The notes beneath the pieces were generated by a model. The model ran no database searches and was not told the origin of the DNA. It worked only from the letters and a program-made list of their open reading frames with translations. The translations under genes and the position numbers were made by a program. This document shows, piece after piece, positions 1 to 7,708 of a stretch of DNA of 49,592 nt. The stretch's first letter is position 1, and the number at the start of each line of letters is the position of its first letter. This DNA is from DATDCY01 sp031406795 [NCBI: Candidatus Rokuibacteriota bacterium]. GTDB lineage: Bacteria; JAUVQV01. The stretch covers positions 1 through 49,592 of the forward strand of contig JANOHV010000244.1 in assembly GCA_031406795.1 (NCBI GenBank), read 5' to 3'.

Positions 1-54
1 GCGGGGGGGCGGGTTAACCCCTTGGATTGCCTACAGACCTACCTCGGCAAATTT

Positions 55-840
55 CTAGTTGCGGAACCGCTGGGGCGCCCCGTGCATCTGCGCGAGGAAT
101 ACGTGCTTGTAGTGCTCGCGATGGTCGACGAAATCCTTGAAGAGCAGGGTGGGGTGCATGAGCGATTGCAGGCTGTTCGTCCTGTGCAGAAGCGACCCGC
201 GTTTTTGGCGAATGAAATGCACGGTTCCGGGGACAATCTTGTGGAGCGCGCCCCACCTGATGGCCTCGGCGTTCCAGCACCAGTCCTCGTAGCCGAGCTG
301 TTTGTCCAGGTGGGAGGACGGATACGGATGGGCGCGGCAGAACTCCCGACGGGCAAAGCACAGCGCTGTCCAGTAGTTGCTCGTCGTCAGAGTCAGGAGG
401 TCGAACGCGGGGTCCTCCATGTCGATATGCGTGAAGATATGCGGCTCATGTCCGAAGTAAAGATTTGCTTCCGGGTGCCAGATGACCTCCCGCTGCTCCG
501 CCGTTGCCGCCTTGTGGCTGGCCACAAGCCAGTTGGGACTCCAGATGTCGTCTGCGTCAAGAAAGGCTATCCATTGCCCCCGCGCCTCCTCGACGCCCGC
601 ATTGCGGGACTGGCCGAGATCATCGGGTGAGATGGTGAGCAAAGTGAGATCGGGAACGTTGCAGGCTTTGAAGTATTCCGCAGTTTCGCGGGTTGGCAGG
701 TCTTGCATGACGAGGATTTCCACCGTCAATCCGGCCTGCGCGGCTTGCGACCTGGCCTGCGCCACGCCCAGGACGGTCGGGTGGGCCAGTATGCCCTCGC
801 TGTGAGCGTTCAAGACCACCGTAATATCGATTTTGCTCAT
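55..840 (-). CDS. Family 2 glycosyltransferase
   Basis: Likely transfers a sugar from a nucleotide donor to a growing surface glycan on the cytoplasmic side. The 261-residue protein is a single GT-A type domain. It has an N-terminal beta strand (DITVVLNAH), a QSRNAGVEEARG segment typical of GT2 donor binding, and FLDADD at about residues 92-97, which supplies the metal/nucleotide-binding DxD. A later ED (GYEDW, about residue 165) is the usual acceptor/base region. A GAGG ribosome-binding site lies about 8 nt before the ATG at 840. It follows the repeat glycosyltransferase by 18 nt on the same strand, so the two are probably cotranscribed. The donor and acceptor cannot be read from the sequence. 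Confidence 0.9.
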   Translation of the reverse strand: MSKIDITVVLNAHSEGILAHPTVLGVAQARSQAAQAGLTVEILVMQDLPTRETAEYFKACNVPDLTLLTISPDDLGQSRNAGVEEARGQWIAFLDADDIWSPNWLVASHKAATAEQREVIWHPEANLYFGHEPHIFTHIDMEDPAFDLLTLTTSNYWTALCFARREFCRAHPYPSSHLDKQLGYEDWCWNAEAIRWGALHKIVPGTVHFIRQKRGSLLHRTNSLQSLMHPTLLFKDFVDHREHYKHVFLAQMHGAPQRFRN

Positions 841-858
841 GTGGGTCCTCGGTGAGGG

Positions 859-3024
859 TCAATCAATGAAGGAAGGGCTCTGGGACAGACAAGCCATATA
901 GCTCTCCCAGGAATGCCTCGTGGCGATGCGTTGACGGAGAACCCTGGCCTTCTCACTCGACCGGGTTGGGTCGCTCTGGATACGTTCGAGCGCCTCGGCG
1001 TAGCCGTCGGCGGCGACGAAGTTGTGAACTGGCCAGCCAGTCGTATCGTCGATCAACTCCACGATGGCGTCCAGACCCGAGGCGACGACGGGAACCTCCA
1101 ACGTCCCCGCAGCGATCAGTGCATTGGGCAGGTCATCCTGGAGAGAGGTATACAGAAACGCCTGGTAATTGGCGACCGGGATGGCTCCCATGTCGCTGCA
1201 CGGTCCCTTCACCAGCACATTTGGCGGAGCCTCTTCGCTCATCATGCTCTTAAACTTTTTGTCGCAGGTTCCGTAAACATCGAAAGTGAAGCCAGGACAT
1301 CTGCGGGCAATCTCGAGAAGCAGCTGCGGATTCCTCTGATGGCAGATGCGCCCGGCCCAGAACACACGAAATGTGCCGTCTTCTGGCGGCGGAGGGTATG
1401 GTTTGCAGCCAGCGGGCAGCATCGTCGTCTCCCAAGGCTGGTACAACGTGTCGAGCTTGGGGAAGTACATCGGGGGGATGCCGAACCGCTGCTTCAAATC
1501 GCACAAGAAAGCGGCATTGTCCGTATAGATTCTCCTCAGATGCGGTAGACAGTCGCGAAAGAACTCCGCCGCATAGCCGCCAAACCCGCTTTCCGAGTCG
1601 GCGTCGTGCTGGAAAAGCATCGCGTAGAGATCGGTGGTATGGGAGAGAGGAGCGCCGAACAGCATGAAGACTTCCCAGCACGCCCGGCTGTTCACGTTGA
1701 GCACGGCTTTGGGCCACAGGGTCTGGATGAGGGTTCTCACGATCATCATCCGGGCCCAGGGGCTGAGATCCCGATCATGGGCCGAGAGCGTCCTGAGATG
1801 GGTGCCGGCGGGCAGCCAATGCTTCAGGGGGAGCAGATCCTGGTCGGTGATCACGAGCAGAACGGCGTCGGTGCCATGGCGTTCCTGGGCCGCACGAAGA
1901 GCATGGATGGCCTCAAGGTCCGCCTCTTCGTGGGTCAGTCCGCGGATGAAGACGATATGGTCAAAGCTGTGATCGAGGGAGAGAAACAGCTTCCTGAAGG
2001 CAGGATAGTAAGGCGGCAGGCCCTGGTCGCGCGCGTCGACCCTCAAGACGGACAACTGATCGGGAGTGATCTGCTGAAGCAGCGGTTCGGCCCACTTCAC
2101 CTTTTCGAGCGCCGCGATGACCGTATGCCGCTTCTTCTGGATCGCCTTCAGATAATGTGCGAGAGGATTCGTTCCGAGTGCGGCGACGTCGGGGTATGCC
2201 GTCAGATACTTGGCGGTATCGAAGTGCGGGCCGGGATTGCGTCGCTCGGCAACGCCCCACCTCACATAGTGCTCGAGAGGATTGACCCCGCTGGTGACGA
2301 CATCCGGGTAGGAGGACAAGTACCAGTCCGTGTCAAACAGGGGATTGGGGTCACGTCCTTCGGCGGCGCCGCTTCGCAGGTAGTGTGACAGCGGATTCAC
2401 CCCGGCGGCGGCGACATCCGGATACATGGACAAGTACCAATCCGTGTCAAACAGGGGATGGGGGTCGCGTCCTTCAGCGGCGCCTTGTCGCAGGTAGTGC
2501 AAGAGCGGATTCGTCCCGGCAACGGCGACCTCCGGATTCGTGGACAAGTACCAGGCTGCGTCAAACAGGGGATGGGGGTCGCAGCCTTCGGCGGCTCCTT
2601 GTCGCAGGTAGTGGGACAGCGGATTCATCCCGGCGGCGGCGACATCCGGATACCTGGACAAGTACCAATCCGTGTCAAACAGAGGATGGGGGTCGCGTCC
2701 TTCAGCGGCGCCGCTTCGCAGGTAGTGTAACAGCGGATCCACCCCGGCGGCGGCGACATCCGGATACGTGAACAAGTACCAGGCCGTGCCAAACAGGGGG
2801 TTGGGGTCGCGTCCCTCGGAGACTCCGAGCGCGAGGTAGTGAGACAGCGGGTCCGTTCCGGTCGGTGCGACGTCAGGGTAGTGGGACAGATACCACGTCC
2901 CGTCAAAAAGGCCTGACTCCACAATGGCGGTGGCCTGTTGTTTTCGGCTGCCCCTCCAGGGAAACAAACCGGTCCACCCCAGATGACGTCCCCCTGGCGC
3001 CGGCTTATCCGATGGTAACGTCAT
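859..3024 (-). CDS. Repeat-containing family 4 glycosyltransferase
   Basis: A 721-residue protein with two parts. Residues about 39-295 are seven tandem units of 38 residues with consensus LFDTDWYLSRYPDVAAAG then NPLSHYL and EGRDPHP. Residues about 310-721 are a GT-B domain of the GT4 type, with FRVFWAGRICHQRNP as the start of the nucleotide-sugar half and an acidic SLQDDLPNALIAAG donor loop. The repeat motif is known from other surface-polysaccharide glycosyltransferases and some secreted proteins, but its role is not settled. The reading frame is open further upstream; ATG 3024 is chosen because AGGAAG lies about 9 nt ahead of it. A short ORF (3005-3103) overlaps this start and may couple translation. 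It forms an operon with the GT2 at 55-840. Confidence 0.87.
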   Translation of the reverse strand: MTLPSDKPAPGGRHLGWTGLFPWRGSRKQQATAIVESGLFDGTWYLSHYPDVAPTGTDPLSHYLALGVSEGRDPNPLFGTAWYLFTYPDVAAAGVDPLLHYLRSGAAEGRDPHPLFDTDWYLSRYPDVAAAGMNPLSHYLRQGAAEGCDPHPLFDAAWYLSTNPEVAVAGTNPLLHYLRQGAAEGRDPHPLFDTDWYLSMYPDVAAAGVNPLSHYLRSGAAEGRDPNPLFDTDWYLSSYPDVVTSGVNPLEHYVRWGVAERRNPGPHFDTAKYLTAYPDVAALGTNPLAHYLKAIQKKRHTVIAALEKVKWAEPLLQQITPDQLSVLRVDARDQGLPPYYPAFRKLFLSLDHSFDHIVFIRGLTHEEADLEAIHALRAAQERHGTDAVLLVITDQDLLPLKHWLPAGTHLRTLSAHDRDLSPWARMMIVRTLIQTLWPKAVLNVNSRACWEVFMLFGAPLSHTTDLYAMLFQHDADSESGFGGYAAEFFRDCLPHLRRIYTDNAAFLCDLKQRFGIPPMYFPKLDTLYQPWETTMLPAGCKPYPPPPEDGTFRVFWAGRICHQRNPQLLLEIARRCPGFTFDVYGTCDKKFKSMMSEEAPPNVLVKGPCSDMGAIPVANYQAFLYTSLQDDLPNALIAAGTLEVPVVASGLDAIVELIDDTTGWPVHNFVAADGYAEALERIQSDPTRSSEKARVLRQRIATRHSWESYMACLSQSPSFID
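2140..2910 (-). repeat. Seven tandem 114-bp coding repeats
   Basis: In-frame tandem array inside the glycosyltransferase gene. Each unit is 114 nt (38 residues); the middle units are close to identical at DNA level and the outer two (first and seventh) are more diverged. This is the pattern expected when recombination homogenises the centre of an array. It is coding sequence, not CRISPR or intergenic repeat. Confidence 0.9.
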
Positions 3025-3103
3025 GTTTTCGTTCTTCCTCAAGCAGTTCAGGCTCGAAGTTACCCACGTTTGTGGACGAGCAATGGCTATTTTCAATGAA
3101 CAC
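3005..3103 (-). CDS. Possible 32-residue leader peptide
   Basis: Short ORF starting at GTG 3103, six nt after a near-perfect Shine-Dalgarno (AAAGGAGGT, 3110-3118). The peptide ends EERKHDVTIG and its stop lies 17-19 nt inside the glycosyltransferase gene that starts at ATG 3024, in another frame. The strong site, short length and overlap suggest a translationally coupled leader peptide. No family is recognised. The alternative is that an ATG at 3108, in frame with the glycosyltransferase, extends that protein by 28 residues, but it sits only 1 nt after the Shine-Dalgarno. Confidence 0.4.
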   Translation of the reverse strand: MFIENSHCSSTNVGNFEPELLEEERKHDVTIG

Positions 3104-3256
3104 AACATACCTCCTTTCGCGCTCGGGGTGGCGATGAATCTCCGGCCTGCGGCATCTGGCCGTTCGGCCTTTTCTCCGGAGGGCCCTTGCCCGGATACCG
3201 GCGGAAGCGACGGGTGCACCTGCCGGTGCGTCTGGAAGAAAGGGGCGTTTCTTGTT

Positions 3257-4729
3257 ATGATCAACGACGTGGAACATGAGCGTTTACCGGGGTTTGAGGG
3301 TGATTCAACGGAGCAACACCACGCGGGGCGGTCGGATCGCGCGTCGGCAGCGCTGCCCGCCGGGCGTGAGAAGCAGCCACGGTGGCGCAGCTACGTCAAC
3401 AGGATCATCTCTTCCGAAATTTCAGCCATTTCCCGCTACTACGATCGATTGTTCCAGCTCGCGCCTCGTCCCGAGGACACCGGGTACCTGCTCTCGCTGG
3501 TCGATTGCCCGAACAAGGGCGTGGTCGCCACGCTCGAGGATCTTCCCTCCCTGCGCGACGAGAGCCGCACCCGTTCCGCCATTCTGCTGAACGGCAACTT
3601 CAATTACAGCTTCGACATTCAAGGCACTCTCGAGCAGTTGCATGATCGGCTTTGCCGCACCTCCCGCGTGCTGGTTGTCGCCTACAACCCGTATCTGCGG
3701 CATCTCTACTGGCTCGCCAATCTGCTGGGATTGCGCAAAGGCGCACTGTCCGATACGTTCGTGACGCAGACCGACCTGGAGAACATCGCCGAAATCAGCG
3801 GATTCGAACTCGTCCGCTACCGATTCATGGGGTATTGCCCCTTTTCCCTTCTCGGCCTCGGGACTGCGCTGAACAGGATTCTCCCGGCAGTTCCGCTGCT
3901 GCGCTGGTTCCATCTCGCCGCCCTGGTGGTGCTGCGGCCGCGGATCCCGAGCCCGGAGAAGCCATCGCTGTCGATCGTGATTCCCTGCCGCAACGAACGC
4001 GGAAATATCGAGCCGGCCCTGCAACGGCTGCCGGAATTTGCCGGGACCGCGGTCGAGGTGATCTTCGTCGAAGGCCACTCGAACGACGGGACCTGGCAGG
4101 AGATCCAGCGACTCCTGCCGCTGGCTTCCGGGGCCTTCACCGTACGCGCCGCTCAACAAACCGGCAAGGGCAAGGTCGACGCGGTTCGCCTGGGCTTTTC
4201 GCTGGCCTCCGGGGACCTATTGACGATCCTCGACGCCGACCTGACGATGCCGCCGGAGTTGCTCCCCCGTTTCTACGAGGCCTGGCGGCAGGGCCACGCC
4301 GACTTCATCAACGGCAGCCGGCTCGTCTACCCCATGGAAGGCGAGGCCATGCGCTTTCTCAACCGGCTCGGGAACATCTTCTTCTCCAAGGCGCTCAGCC
4401 ACGTGCTCGGCAGGAGACTCGGCGACTCCCTCTGCGGCACGAAGCTGCTCGCTCGCCACGACTATCAGCGGATCTGTCGCTGGCGCGACGATTTTGGCGA
4501 CTTCGACCCCTTCGGCGACTACGAACTCCTGTTCCCCGCCGCGGCGATCGGTCTGGGCATCGTGGACATCCCGATCCGCTACCGGGCGCGCTCCTACGGT
4601 TCCACGAATATCAGTCGGTTCAGGCACGGATTGATGCTGTTGCGCATGACGGCCTTCGGCTTCATACACCTCTCCCTCGGCCAGAGCCTTCGAACTCGCG
4701 CGGCCTCCGAAGACCGAACCGCTTCATGA
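3257..4729 (+). CDS. GT2 glycosyltransferase fused to half a methyltransferase fold
   Basis: A 490-residue protein. Residues about 100-225 resemble the second half of a class I SAM methyltransferase (a gRvLVVAYNPY strand followed by a lid-like segment) but lack the glycine-rich SAM-binding loop, so methyl transfer is doubtful. From about residue 235 it is a DPM1-like GT2 domain: LSIVIPCRNERGN, VEGHSNDGT, TGKGKVDAVRLGF, and LDADLTMPP as the catalytic DxD. A late GDYELLFPAA segment supplies the usual acidic residues. No long hydrophobic tail is present. The frame is open upstream across the divergent gene, so ATG 3257 is an estimate; AGGGG lies about 11 nt ahead. It overlaps the next gene by 4 nt (ATGA) and heads the plus-strand polysaccharide operon. 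Confidence 0.85.
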   Translation: MINDVEHERLPGFEGDSTEQHHAGRSDRASAALPAGREKQPRWRSYVNRIISSEISAISRYYDRLFQLAPRPEDTGYLLSLVDCPNKGVVATLEDLPSLRDESRTRSAILLNGNFNYSFDIQGTLEQLHDRLCRTSRVLVVAYNPYLRHLYWLANLLGLRKGALSDTFVTQTDLENIAEISGFELVRYRFMGYCPFSLLGLGTALNRILPAVPLLRWFHLAALVVLRPRIPSPEKPSLSIVIPCRNERGNIEPALQRLPEFAGTAVEVIFVEGHSNDGTWQEIQRLLPLASGAFTVRAAQQTGKGKVDAVRLGFSLASGDLLTILDADLTMPPELLPRFYEAWRQGHADFINGSRLVYPMEGEAMRFLNRLGNIFFSKALSHVLGRRLGDSLCGTKLLARHDYQRICRWRDDFGDFDPFGDYELLFPAAAIGLGIVDIPIRYRARSYGSTNISRFRHGLMLLRMTAFGFIHLSLGQSLRTRAASEDRTAS

Positions 4730-5568
4730 CCGGGGATCATGCCCGACGGCCCGCGGGCGCTGCCGTCCTGCCTGGTTCGTTCGCTCCGACCGACCCGGAC
4801 TCCGCGCTGGTCACCGAGGCGCATCGGGGCCTGATCAGAAGCAAGTCCTTCCTGCGGCGCATCTACCTCGAGCACTACCGCTTTTTCGCGGACGAAATCG
4901 CCTCGGTCCCCCCGGGGGCGATCATCGAACTCGGGAGCGGCGGCGGCTTCGCGGGCGACATCATCCCCGGGATCGTCACGACGGACGTCGTGCCCCTGTC
5001 GACGATCCAGGCCGTGCTGTCGGCCGTCCAACTGCCCTTCAGGGACCGGTCGGTGAGCGCGCTGGTGATGATCAACGTCCTGCACCACATCCAGGATGTC
5101 GAGCGATTCTTCTCCGAGGCCGCGCGCTGCCTGGTTCCCGGCGGCAAGATCGTCATGGTCGAACCGGCGAATACCCGGTTTTCGCGTTTCTTCTACACCC
5201 GTCTTCATCACGAGCCCTTCGACCCTGGCATGGAAGGGTGGCGACTGCCGGCAGGCGGCAGGTTGTCGGCGGCGAACGACGCCCTGCCCAGCATCATCTT
5301 CGAACGCGATGCCGCCCTGTTCCGAGAGCGCTTCCCCGAGTTGACGATCGAGCGCTACGAACCCACGCTGCCGTTCAGCTATATCATCAGCGGCGGGGTC
5401 TCCCGCTGGGCGCTTCTGCCGGGGTGCGCCTACAACTTCGTCCGCACCCTGGAGCGGTCGTTCGGATCACTGAACGCATGCTGCGGCATGTTCGTCAAGA
5501 TCGTTCTGCGGCGCACGAACATCGTCCGAGCAGGCTTTACCAAACCCGGTGTTGGTGTTACAACCTGA
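4726..5568 (+). CDS. Class I SAM-dependent methyltransferase
   Basis: 280-residue cytoplasmic enzyme expected to methylate a sugar or a small carrier-linked intermediate of the glycan. IIELGSGGGFAGD (about residues 66-78) is motif I for SAM; TTDVVPL is the acidic post-I strand; MINVLHHIQDVERFFSEA is the type 11 methyltransferase HH segment; LVPGGKIVMVEPA is motif III. The C-terminal half includes an aromatic region that may form the acceptor pocket. The start overlaps the previous stop as ATGA, showing translational coupling. Its place between a glycosyltransferase and the Wzm/Wzt exporter suggests a decorating or chain-capping role, which is inference. Confidence 0.87.
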   Translation: MTGDHARRPAGAAVLPGSFAPTDPDSALVTEAHRGLIRSKSFLRRIYLEHYRFFADEIASVPPGAIIELGSGGGFAGDIIPGIVTTDVVPLSTIQAVLSAVQLPFRDRSVSALVMINVLHHIQDVERFFSEAARCLVPGGKIVMVEPANTRFSRFFYTRLHHEPFDPGMEGWRLPAGGRLSAANDALPSIIFERDAALFRERFPELTIERYEPTLPFSYIISGGVSRWALLPGCAYNFVRTLERSFGSLNACCGMFVKIVLRRTNIVRAGFTKPGVGVTT

Positions 5569-5587
5569 CGACAAAAGCAGACGGACG

Positions 5588-6445
5588 ATGCTCATGACAA
5601 ACGAGGATAATCTGGAAATCACGGTCAGGCCGGGCTTTTGGCGCTCCGGATTGCGCATTCTGGGGTCGTGGTTCGCCAACCGCCAGCTGGCGGCGGCTTT
5701 GATCCGGCGCGAGATCCTGACGCGCTATCGCGGCTCGGTGCTCGGCATGCTCTGGTCCATCCTCAGCCCGCTGGTGCTGCTGTTGACCTACACGCTGGTG
5801 TTTTCCGTGTTCTTCCGCAGCAAGTGGGGCGAGGGTCTCGACTGGCCGGGTTCGTTCACCGTGATGCTCTTCTGCGGCATGATTCCGTTCAATTTCTTCA
5901 GTGATGTGATCTCCCGCTCGCCGACGCTCATCCTCGGCTCGCCCAATTATGTCAAGCGCGTCGCCTTCCCCGTGGAACTGCTGCCGATCGTCGGCATCGC
6001 CGCCGCCCTCTTCAATGCCGTGATCAGCACCATCCTGCTCCTGGCCGCCATCCTGCTGCTGAAAGGTTCGTGGCCGCTCACCCTGGCGGCGATGCCGCTG
6101 ATCTGGCTGCCGCTGATCGTGTTCACCCTCGCCGTCTCGCTGGTGCTGGCGGCGGCTTCGGTGTTCCTGCGGGATCTCCAGCACACGGTCGGCCTGCTGC
6201 TGAACGTGCTCTTCTTCCTGACGCCGGTCTTCTACTCGGAGACGCTGATCCCCGTAAAGCTGCGGTTCCTGCTCTACGTCAACCCGATGGCCTACGTCGC
6301 GGTGCACTCGCGCCGGATCGCCGTGTTGGGGATCTGGCCGGACATGCTGCGGCTGGCGGTGTTCACGGCGCTCTGCCTGCTGCTGCTCTGGCTCGCCGCC
6401 TCCTGGTTCGCCTCGGTCCGACGGAGATTCGCCGATGTCCTCTGA
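5588..6445 (+). CDS. wzm: ABC-2 polysaccharide export permease (Wzm-like)
   Basis: Inner-membrane subunit of an ABC exporter moving undecaprenyl-linked polysaccharide to the periplasm. 285 residues with an amphipathic N-terminus, the RREILTRYRGSVLGMLW coupling-helix motif typical of Wzm/TagG/KpsM, and about six hydrophobic segments. FFLTPVFYSETLIP and LLYVNPM are hallmark loops of this family. Starts at 5588 or 5594 are both possible and neither has a good ribosome-binding site; a GTG at 5549 would overlap the methyltransferase. The stop lies inside the next gene (11-nt overlap), as expected for a permease/ATPase pair. A second, different Wzm lies at 46179-47039. Confidence 0.92.
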   Translation: MLMTNEDNLEITVRPGFWRSGLRILGSWFANRQLAAALIRREILTRYRGSVLGMLWSILSPLVLLLTYTLVFSVFFRSKWGEGLDWPGSFTVMLFCGMIPFNFFSDVISRSPTLILGSPNYVKRVAFPVELLPIVGIAAALFNAVISTILLLAAILLLKGSWPLTLAAMPLIWLPLIVFTLAVSLVLAAASVFLRDLQHTVGLLLNVLFFLTPVFYSETLIPVKLRFLLYVNPMAYVAVHSRRIAVLGIWPDMLRLAVFTALCLLLLWLAASWFASVRRRFADVL

Positions 6446-7658
6446 GCCCGCGGTGCAGCCGGCAATCAGGGTCGAGCACGTCGGCAAGTTCTATCCCGCC
6501 TCCTCGCCGCGCAGCCTGCTGCGCTATCTCTGGCCGGGGCGGATCGTGCGCCGGCCGACCGACTTTCAGGCGCTCAGCGACATTTCGTTCGAGGTGCGGC
6601 CAGGGCAGGTTTTCGGCCTGATCGGCGCCAACGGCAGCGGCAAGTCGACCCTGCTGCAGATCATCGCCGGCCTGCTGGAGCCGTCGACGGGCGGCGTGTG
6701 GACCGCGGGCAAGGTCGTGGCCCTGCTGGAACTCGGGGCCGGGTTCAACCCGGAATTCACCGGCCGCGAAAACGTCCGGCTCGCTGGCTCGATCTTCGGA
6801 TTCTCGAACGAGGAGATCCAGGCTCGGCTCGGGGATATCGTGGATTTCGCGGCCATCGGCGAGCATCTGGATCACCCGGTCAAGACGTATTCCTCGGGGA
6901 TGTTCGCGCGTCTGGCGTTTTCGGTGTCCGTGCACATCGATCCGCGGATCCTGCTCGTGGACGAGATCCTGTCGGTCGGCGACGTCGGCTTCCAGGCGCG
7001 CTGTTTCCGGCGCATCGAGCGGATGAAGGAGAGCGGCACGACCATCGTTCTTGTCTCGCACGACGTCAATACCGTGCAGATGCTCTGCGACGAGGCGATC
7101 CTGCTCGAGGGCGGCCGCCTCCGGCAGCAGGGACGGCCGAAAGAGGTCGTTGAAAGCTATTTGAACCTGATGTCGGATCAGGCGTTCAGCGTCCACGGCG
7201 CCGTCGAGGAACCTGGCCCCCGGCCGCAGGTGCACATCGGCCCGGTCGGCATGTTCGATGCTCGGGGCAACCCGGCCAGTCGACTGCGCGCCGGCGAACC
7301 GTGCCACGTCGGCTGCACGATCACGTTCGAGCACCCGGTCGCGGAAGCGGTGATCAGCATGCAGGTCAAGAACCTGTTGGGGATCGTCGTGTATGACCTG
7401 ACTACGCAATACCTCGGCCGCCACCTCCCCCCGGCGCGTGCCGGCGAGCAGTGGAGCCTCGCGTTTCCGATGATGCTGAACCTCTGCCCCGGGCCGTACC
7501 GTTTCGGGATCGGGGTCTCGGCGTTGATCAACGATCTGCCGGTCGCGCTGAGCGGCACCGAGGCGCTGGCATTCGAGGTCATCTCGGACCGTCCGGCGTT
7601 CGGCCTGGCCGATCTGCGGGGTGATATCGTCCTCACGCCCGGCGGGGGTGTGCGCTGA
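6435..7658 (+). CDS. wzt: ABC ATPase with carbohydrate-binding C-terminal domain (Wzt-like)
   Basis: Drives export with the upstream permease. 407 residues. The nucleotide-binding domain occupies about 1-240, with Walker A GANGSGKST (about 63-71), a Wzt-type LLELGAGFNPEFTGREN segment, signature YSSGMFARLAF, Walker B ILLVDEILSVGD and switch SHD. Residues about 255-407 form a beta-sandwich like the Wzt C-terminal domain, which in characterised exporters recognises a modified non-reducing end of the glycan before export. A methyltransferase two genes upstream would fit such a cap. ATG 6435 overlaps the permease stop by 11 nt. Confidence 0.93.
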   Translation: MSSEPAVQPAIRVEHVGKFYPASSPRSLLRYLWPGRIVRRPTDFQALSDISFEVRPGQVFGLIGANGSGKSTLLQIIAGLLEPSTGGVWTAGKVVALLELGAGFNPEFTGRENVRLAGSIFGFSNEEIQARLGDIVDFAAIGEHLDHPVKTYSSGMFARLAFSVSVHIDPRILLVDEILSVGDVGFQARCFRRIERMKESGTTIVLVSHDVNTVQMLCDEAILLEGGRLRQQGRPKEVVESYLNLMSDQAFSVHGAVEEPGPRPQVHIGPVGMFDARGNPASRLRAGEPCHVGCTITFEHPVAEAVISMQVKNLLGIVVYDLTTQYLGRHLPPARAGEQWSLAFPMMLNLCPGPYRFGIGVSALINDLPVALSGTEALAFEVISDRPAFGLADLRGDIVLTPGGGVR

Positions 7659-7660
7659 AC

Positions 7661-7668
7661 GGGGGGGG
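7661..7668 (+). repeat. G8 homopolymer at a glycosyltransferase start
   Basis: Eight consecutive G residues three bases after the Wzt stop. With seven Gs, a GTG at 7648 would read through into the following glycosyltransferase, giving an N-terminus that supplies the missing first GT2 strand (VSIIVPAHN). With eight, no ATG, GTG or TTG precedes codon 7709 in the open frame. Confidence 0.6.
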
Positions 7669-7708
7669 CGAGCCGACGCGCGCTGCCGCACCGCGCGTCT
7701 CGATCATC

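Noticed and set aside
1-25. Half of a REP-like hairpin at the left edge
   Set aside because: GGGGCGGG then TTAACCCC resembles the 36134-36156 hairpin, but it is cut by the window edge and imperfect.
2140-2910. Possible CRISPR array
   Set aside because: Repeats are contiguous, in frame, 114 nt and encode a known protein repeat; no spacers.
3104-3256. c-di-GMP or cobalamin riboswitch in the divergent glycan gap
   Set aside because: Short stems and a GGGCAA word are present, but the conserved cores of these classes are missing.
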